Both the position numbers and the translations under genes were made by a program. 55,400 nt of DNA, taken from contig JAHEZH010000012.1 of assembly GCA_023251155.1 (NCBI GenBank), positions 2,398 through 57,797 on the forward strand. The letters are read 5' to 3'. Shown here one piece after another: positions 51,731 to 55,400 of the stretch. The first letter of the stretch is position 1. Each line of letters opens with the position of its first letter. The notes beneath the pieces were generated by a model. That model did not search any database. It worked only from the letters and a program-made list of their open reading frames with translations, and was not told the origin of the DNA. The stretch comes from Flammeovirgaceae bacterium. Its GTDB lineage: Bacteria > Bacteroidota > Bacteroidia > Cytophagales > Cyclobacteriaceae.

Positions 51731-51761
51731 ATCAGTGATCTTGGTAGGTAAATCAGTAATC
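51731..51761. promoter_or_regulatory. AraC-type direct repeat pair
   Basis: ATCAGTGATC (51731-51740) and ATCAGTAATC (51752-51761), start to start 21 bases, nine of ten positions identical. Such tandem sites about 21 bases apart are the classical target of AraC proteins. They lie between the divergent AraC gene and the aldo/keto reductase gene. Confidence 0.6.
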
Positions 51762-51853
51762 GGTATAAGCGGGCACACCGATTTGGCCCTGATATTTGTG
51801 CCAGCAAAGAAAGACGGCATTTTTGCTGTTTCTGTTCGATGAAGTCAATTTAA

Positions 51854-52849
<996 letters not shown>

Positions 52850-52868
52850 ACCATTACGCTCAGGAATT

Positions 52869-54143
52869 TTATTCTTTCATTAACCTTCGTGCAGCCAGCA
52901 GAGCGGCCAGACTCAATACAGCACCCAACGACAAATAGTAGCCAACGTAAGGGAGGCCATAGTTGGTGGCAAGTGTGGTAGCCAGGTAGGGTGTAAGCGA
53001 TGCACCTAAAATACCGGCCAGCGTAAAGCATAAGGATGCACCGCTGTAGCGTACTTCAGGTGGAAAAATCTCGGCCAACGCGGTGCCTATAGGGCCGTAG
53101 TTAAGTCCCATCAGGAAAAGCCCGAGTGATTGAAAAAGAATGGTGACGACCAAATGGCCCGTGCTGAACAAAGGTGCGAAGAACAGACCGAAGAGGAATA
53201 TACCAATGCAGGAGGCAATCAGCATCGTGGCTCGTCCGTGCCTGTCGGCAAGCACTGCAGACAACGGTATACCCGCTGCGAAAAACAACATCGAGATCAT
53301 CTGAGCAATAAGAAAATCGTCTTTTGGATAGTTCAGCATAGACGTTCCCCAACTGAGTGTGAATACGGTCATCAGGTAAAAAACAAGGAACGTGGTGATG
53401 GTGGCTACCGTACCCAGCAACACTGCTTTTCCATGTCGGGTAAACACGGTCACCACCGGCACCTTCACCCTCGATTGGTTGTTCATGATGCGTAGAAAGT
53501 CAGGAGTCTCCGTGATCTTTAACCGAATGTACAATCCTACCCATACCAGGAGTGCGCTTGCGATAAACGGAATGCGCCATCCATAGCTCAGAAAATCGGG
53601 ATCACTCATTGTTTTTCCAAGCAGGAAGAAAGTGCTGCTGGATAACAGAAAACCTATCGGTGCACCAAGCTGGGGGAACATTCCGTACCAGGCTTTCTTG
53701 TGAGGTGGCGCATTTTCGGTGGCCAGCAATATGGCACCTCCCCATTCTCCCCCAAGGCCAAGACCCTGACCGAAACGGAAGAGGGCCAGCAGGATCGGAG
53801 CCATGACGCCAATGGTGTCATAAGTGGGAAGAAACCCGATGGCCACGGTGGATGGACCCATCGTCATCAGTGCCGCTACAAGTGTGGCTTTGCGTCCCTT
53901 CCGGTCTCCGAAGTGACCGAACAACGCTGCGCCGAGAGGACGTGCGAAAAAGGCAAGTGCGAAGGTGGCAAGCGATGCCATCGTAGAAGCCACCGGATCG
54001 CCCGTAGGGAAAAACAATTTTGGAAACACCAGCACCGCAGCAGTGGCATAAATATAGAAGTCAAAGAATTCGATCGTAGTTCCGATCAGGCTTGCCGCGA
54101 GGATGCGTGATGCCGGATTGCTGGCAGTTGGGTTATGGTTCAT
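52869..54143 (-). CDS. MFS transporter, metabolite:H+ symporter type
   Basis: 424 aa with twelve predicted membrane helices. The MHS signature is present: SLIGTTIEFFDFYIYATAA at the first helix, GALFGHFGDRKGRKATL at loop 2-3, FRFGQGLGLGGEWGGAILLATENAP, and ADRHGRATMLIASC in the second half. Family members (ShiA, KgtP, ProP) take up organic acids, shikimate, betaines. The substrate is not readable. It is convergent with the aldo/keto reductase, 20 bases between the stops. No enzyme of a clear pathway is next to it. Confidence 0.93.
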   Translation of the reverse strand: MNHNPTASNPASRILAASLIGTTIEFFDFYIYATAAVLVFPKLFFPTGDPVASTMASLATFALAFFARPLGAALFGHFGDRKGRKATLVAALMTMGPSTVAIGFLPTYDTIGVMAPILLALFRFGQGLGLGGEWGGAILLATENAPPHKKAWYGMFPQLGAPIGFLLSSSTFFLLGKTMSDPDFLSYGWRIPFIASALLVWVGLYIRLKITETPDFLRIMNNQSRVKVPVVTVFTRHGKAVLLGTVATITTFLVFYLMTVFTLSWGTSMLNYPKDDFLIAQMISMLFFAAGIPLSAVLADRHGRATMLIASCIGIFLFGLFFAPLFSTGHLVVTILFQSLGLFLMGLNYGPIGTALAEIFPPEVRYSGASLCFTLAGILGASLTPYLATTLATNYGLPYVGYYLSLGAVLSLAALLAARRLMKE

Positions 54144-54350
54144 GTCAATAGGTTCGGTGCGGCAAGATCAAATTTTTACTTCACAAAATAAAAAGGGAGA
54201 AGTAACGTGAAGAAACAAAATACGACCGAAATAAATGGAGTGCGATCTCCTTTACCAGGGAATAGCGTTGTGGGTGATAAACAATAGGTCTGCACATGTG
54301 TTATCTATCCGGCAATTGCATGAAGTCGGGAATTAGAAAAAGACAGCATC

Positions 54351-54974
54351 ATGAATATCAATCCATCCGATCTGGCACAACATGGATATGTTGCGCTCGA
54401 CAGTCTGGGGCATAAGGAACTTGTTCCTTTCATCAGGACCTACATGAAAAAGAGAACCCTGTTTTCAATGCTCTATTACCTGGCTAACGTCATTGCTTTC
54501 GGACTGACAGGCTACTTATTCGTTCAGGGGGTACATTCACCGGCTTATGATATAGGTGCCCGGTTCAGTTATTTCAGTTATGGTCTGGTCATTGCTTTTG
54601 CACTGGTTCCTCTCCATGAGTATATCCATGTATTGGCCTACCGGTTGCAGGGAGCAAAGAATACCTCTTATGATGCTAACATCAGGAAGTTTTATTTTAT
54701 GGCACTGGCCGATAAGTTTGTGGCAAGCAAAAAAGAATTTCAGGTGGTTGCTCTTGCGCCCTTTGTTTTCATAAGTTCAGCTTTGATGGTGCTCCTTTTC
54801 CTTGTAAATGACCACTGGACGTTAACTATTGCTGGTGTTTTCGTAGCGCACACGGCAATGTGTTCAGGCGACTTTGGATTGTTAAGCTACTTTGAATTTC
54901 ACAAAGAGAAAGAAGTAGTGACCTATGATGATGTTAAGGCAGGCGTGTCTTATTTCTTTTGCAAGACGAAGTGA
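54351..54974 (+). CDS. DUF3267 membrane protein with HExxH motif
   Basis: 207 aa with four hydrophobic segments (about 38-60, 73-91, 128-150, 153-170). The motif HEYIH lies in a membrane-proximal helix (VPLHEYIHVLAYRLQGAKNTSYD), and a conserved His and Asp occur in HTAMCSGDFGLLSYF. DUF3267 proteins are thought to be zincin-like membrane proteases of unknown substrate. The spacing of HEXXH and the later D/H supports a metal site within the membrane. It is transcribed alone; the Crp/Fnr gene follows after 210 bases. Confidence 0.82.
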   Translation: MNINPSDLAQHGYVALDSLGHKELVPFIRTYMKKRTLFSMLYYLANVIAFGLTGYLFVQGVHSPAYDIGARFSYFSYGLVIAFALVPLHEYIHVLAYRLQGAKNTSYDANIRKFYFMALADKFVASKKEFQVVALAPFVFISSALMVLLFLVNDHWTLTIAGVFVAHTAMCSGDFGLLSYFEFHKEKEVVTYDDVKAGVSYFFCKTK

Positions 54975-55184
54975 TAATCCGTAACAGGGTCAAATAGCAA
55001 TGGAAAAACGGGCGTAAAAGAATTGAGATTTAAAGAAACATACCTTACTAGCTGTGCTAACAGGCAGGTATAATAAAATAAGAATGCGAAGTTATCCTGA
55101 AAAGGAATAGGTTTGCTGCTCAGGAATAGTAAATCGAACCAGTGTGTTAGGTGTTACATTACCCAATTACCTTAAATTAGCACC

Positions 55185-55400
55185 ATGGAGTTAAACCAGA
55201 TTTTTCCTCAGTTCGATAAAGAACTTATTCAGCATCTTGAAAAAATCGGTCAGGTGGTTGAGTTTAAGGAAGGTGACATGCTGATGCGAACCGGGCAATA
55301 CTTCAAAAATTCATTGCTGATCCTGGATGGCCGCGTCAAGCTATATCGTGAAGGTGATGATGGTGAAGAGTTCTTTTTATACTATCTGGAAAAAGGAAAT
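55185..55400 (+). CDS. Crp/Fnr-family cAMP-binding regulator, 5' part only
   Basis: The frame is open from ATG 55185 to the window edge (72 codons, no stop). It translates MELNQIFPQFDKELIQHLEK, then a cyclic-nucleotide-binding fold: VVEFKEGDMLMRTGQYFKNSLLILDGRVKLYREGDDGEEFFLYYLEKGN, the typical N-terminal beta roll with GQ...LDGRVKLY. The DNA-binding C terminus lies outside the window. Confidence 0.85.
   Translation, partial: MELNQIFPQFDKELIQHLEKIGQVVEFKEGDMLMRTGQYFKNSLLILDGRVKLYREGDDGEEFFLYYLEKGN

Overview
The window comes from a member of the Bacteroidota, most likely of the Cytophagales/Chitinophagales type. The signs are a SusC/SusD pair, several large TonB-dependent receptors, many secreted lipoproteins with short Bacteroidota-style signal peptides, a 7TMR-DISM receptor, A-rich leaders instead of strong Shine-Dalgarno sites, and mid-range GC. 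I see no rRNA, tRNA, CRISPR array, complete insertion sequence or prophage. The window starts in an intergenic repeat and ends inside a Crp/Fnr-type regulator gene.

Layout. 0-6.5 kb: a small protein resembling a catalytically dead piece of SecA, an Oar-like TonB-dependent receptor followed by a secreted glycerophosphodiesterase and a strong terminator, an NTF2-like secreted protein, and an AT-rich orphan barstar-like gene. 6.6-18.2 kb: leftward genes for a giant alpha-2-macroglobulin, a DUF3857/transglutaminase protein cut in two by an in-frame stop, a membrane-anchored LAS-type metallopeptidase, an SPFH/stomatin protein, a class B3-like metallo-beta-lactamase with Gln in place of the first zinc His, and a TonB-domain lipoprotein. 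18.26-18.43 kb: a rod-shaped RNA fold directly upstream of a DoxX-like gene. 18.9-28.2 kb: lipoproteins, a GH29 fucosidase, aminopeptidase P, a DUF4198 protein, a RidA-family protein, a divergent XRE regulator/HEPN protein pair with a phased operator-like repeat, and a DUF2314 lipoprotein. 27-34.2 kb: two HtrA-type proteases, an uncharacterised all-helical protein, a single-domain response regulator, an ALDH7-like dehydrogenase and an Hsp20.

34.5-46.5 kb is the most coherent part. A 7TM-DISM receptor fused through a coiled coil to an IS1595-type transposase zinc ribbon sits just upstream of a polysaccharide utilisation locus: SusC, SusD, a LamG-type lipoprotein, an internal terminator, a GH144 enzyme (the endo-beta-1,2-glucanase family) and a GH3 beta-glucosidase. 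The gene set predicts capture and degradation of beta-1,2-glucan: SusCD and the LamG protein would bind and import fragments, GH144 would cut the chain, and GH3 would release glucose. The locus has no hybrid two-component regulator or ECF sigma/anti-sigma pair, so the receptor-zinc ribbon fusion is a candidate for a new kind of regulator.

46.6-55.4 kb: a HAD hydrolase with DxN instead of DxD, an isochorismatase-like protein lacking two of its three catalytic residues, a secreted thermonuclease, small unknown genes, another lone receiver protein, an AraC regulator divergent from an aldo/keto reductase with 21-bp-spaced direct repeats between them, an MHS-type MFS transporter, a DUF3267 membrane protein with an HExxH motif, and the truncated Crp/Fnr gene. 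Several dispersed intergenic repeat families occur across the window; one of them supplies the start codon of the fucosidase.
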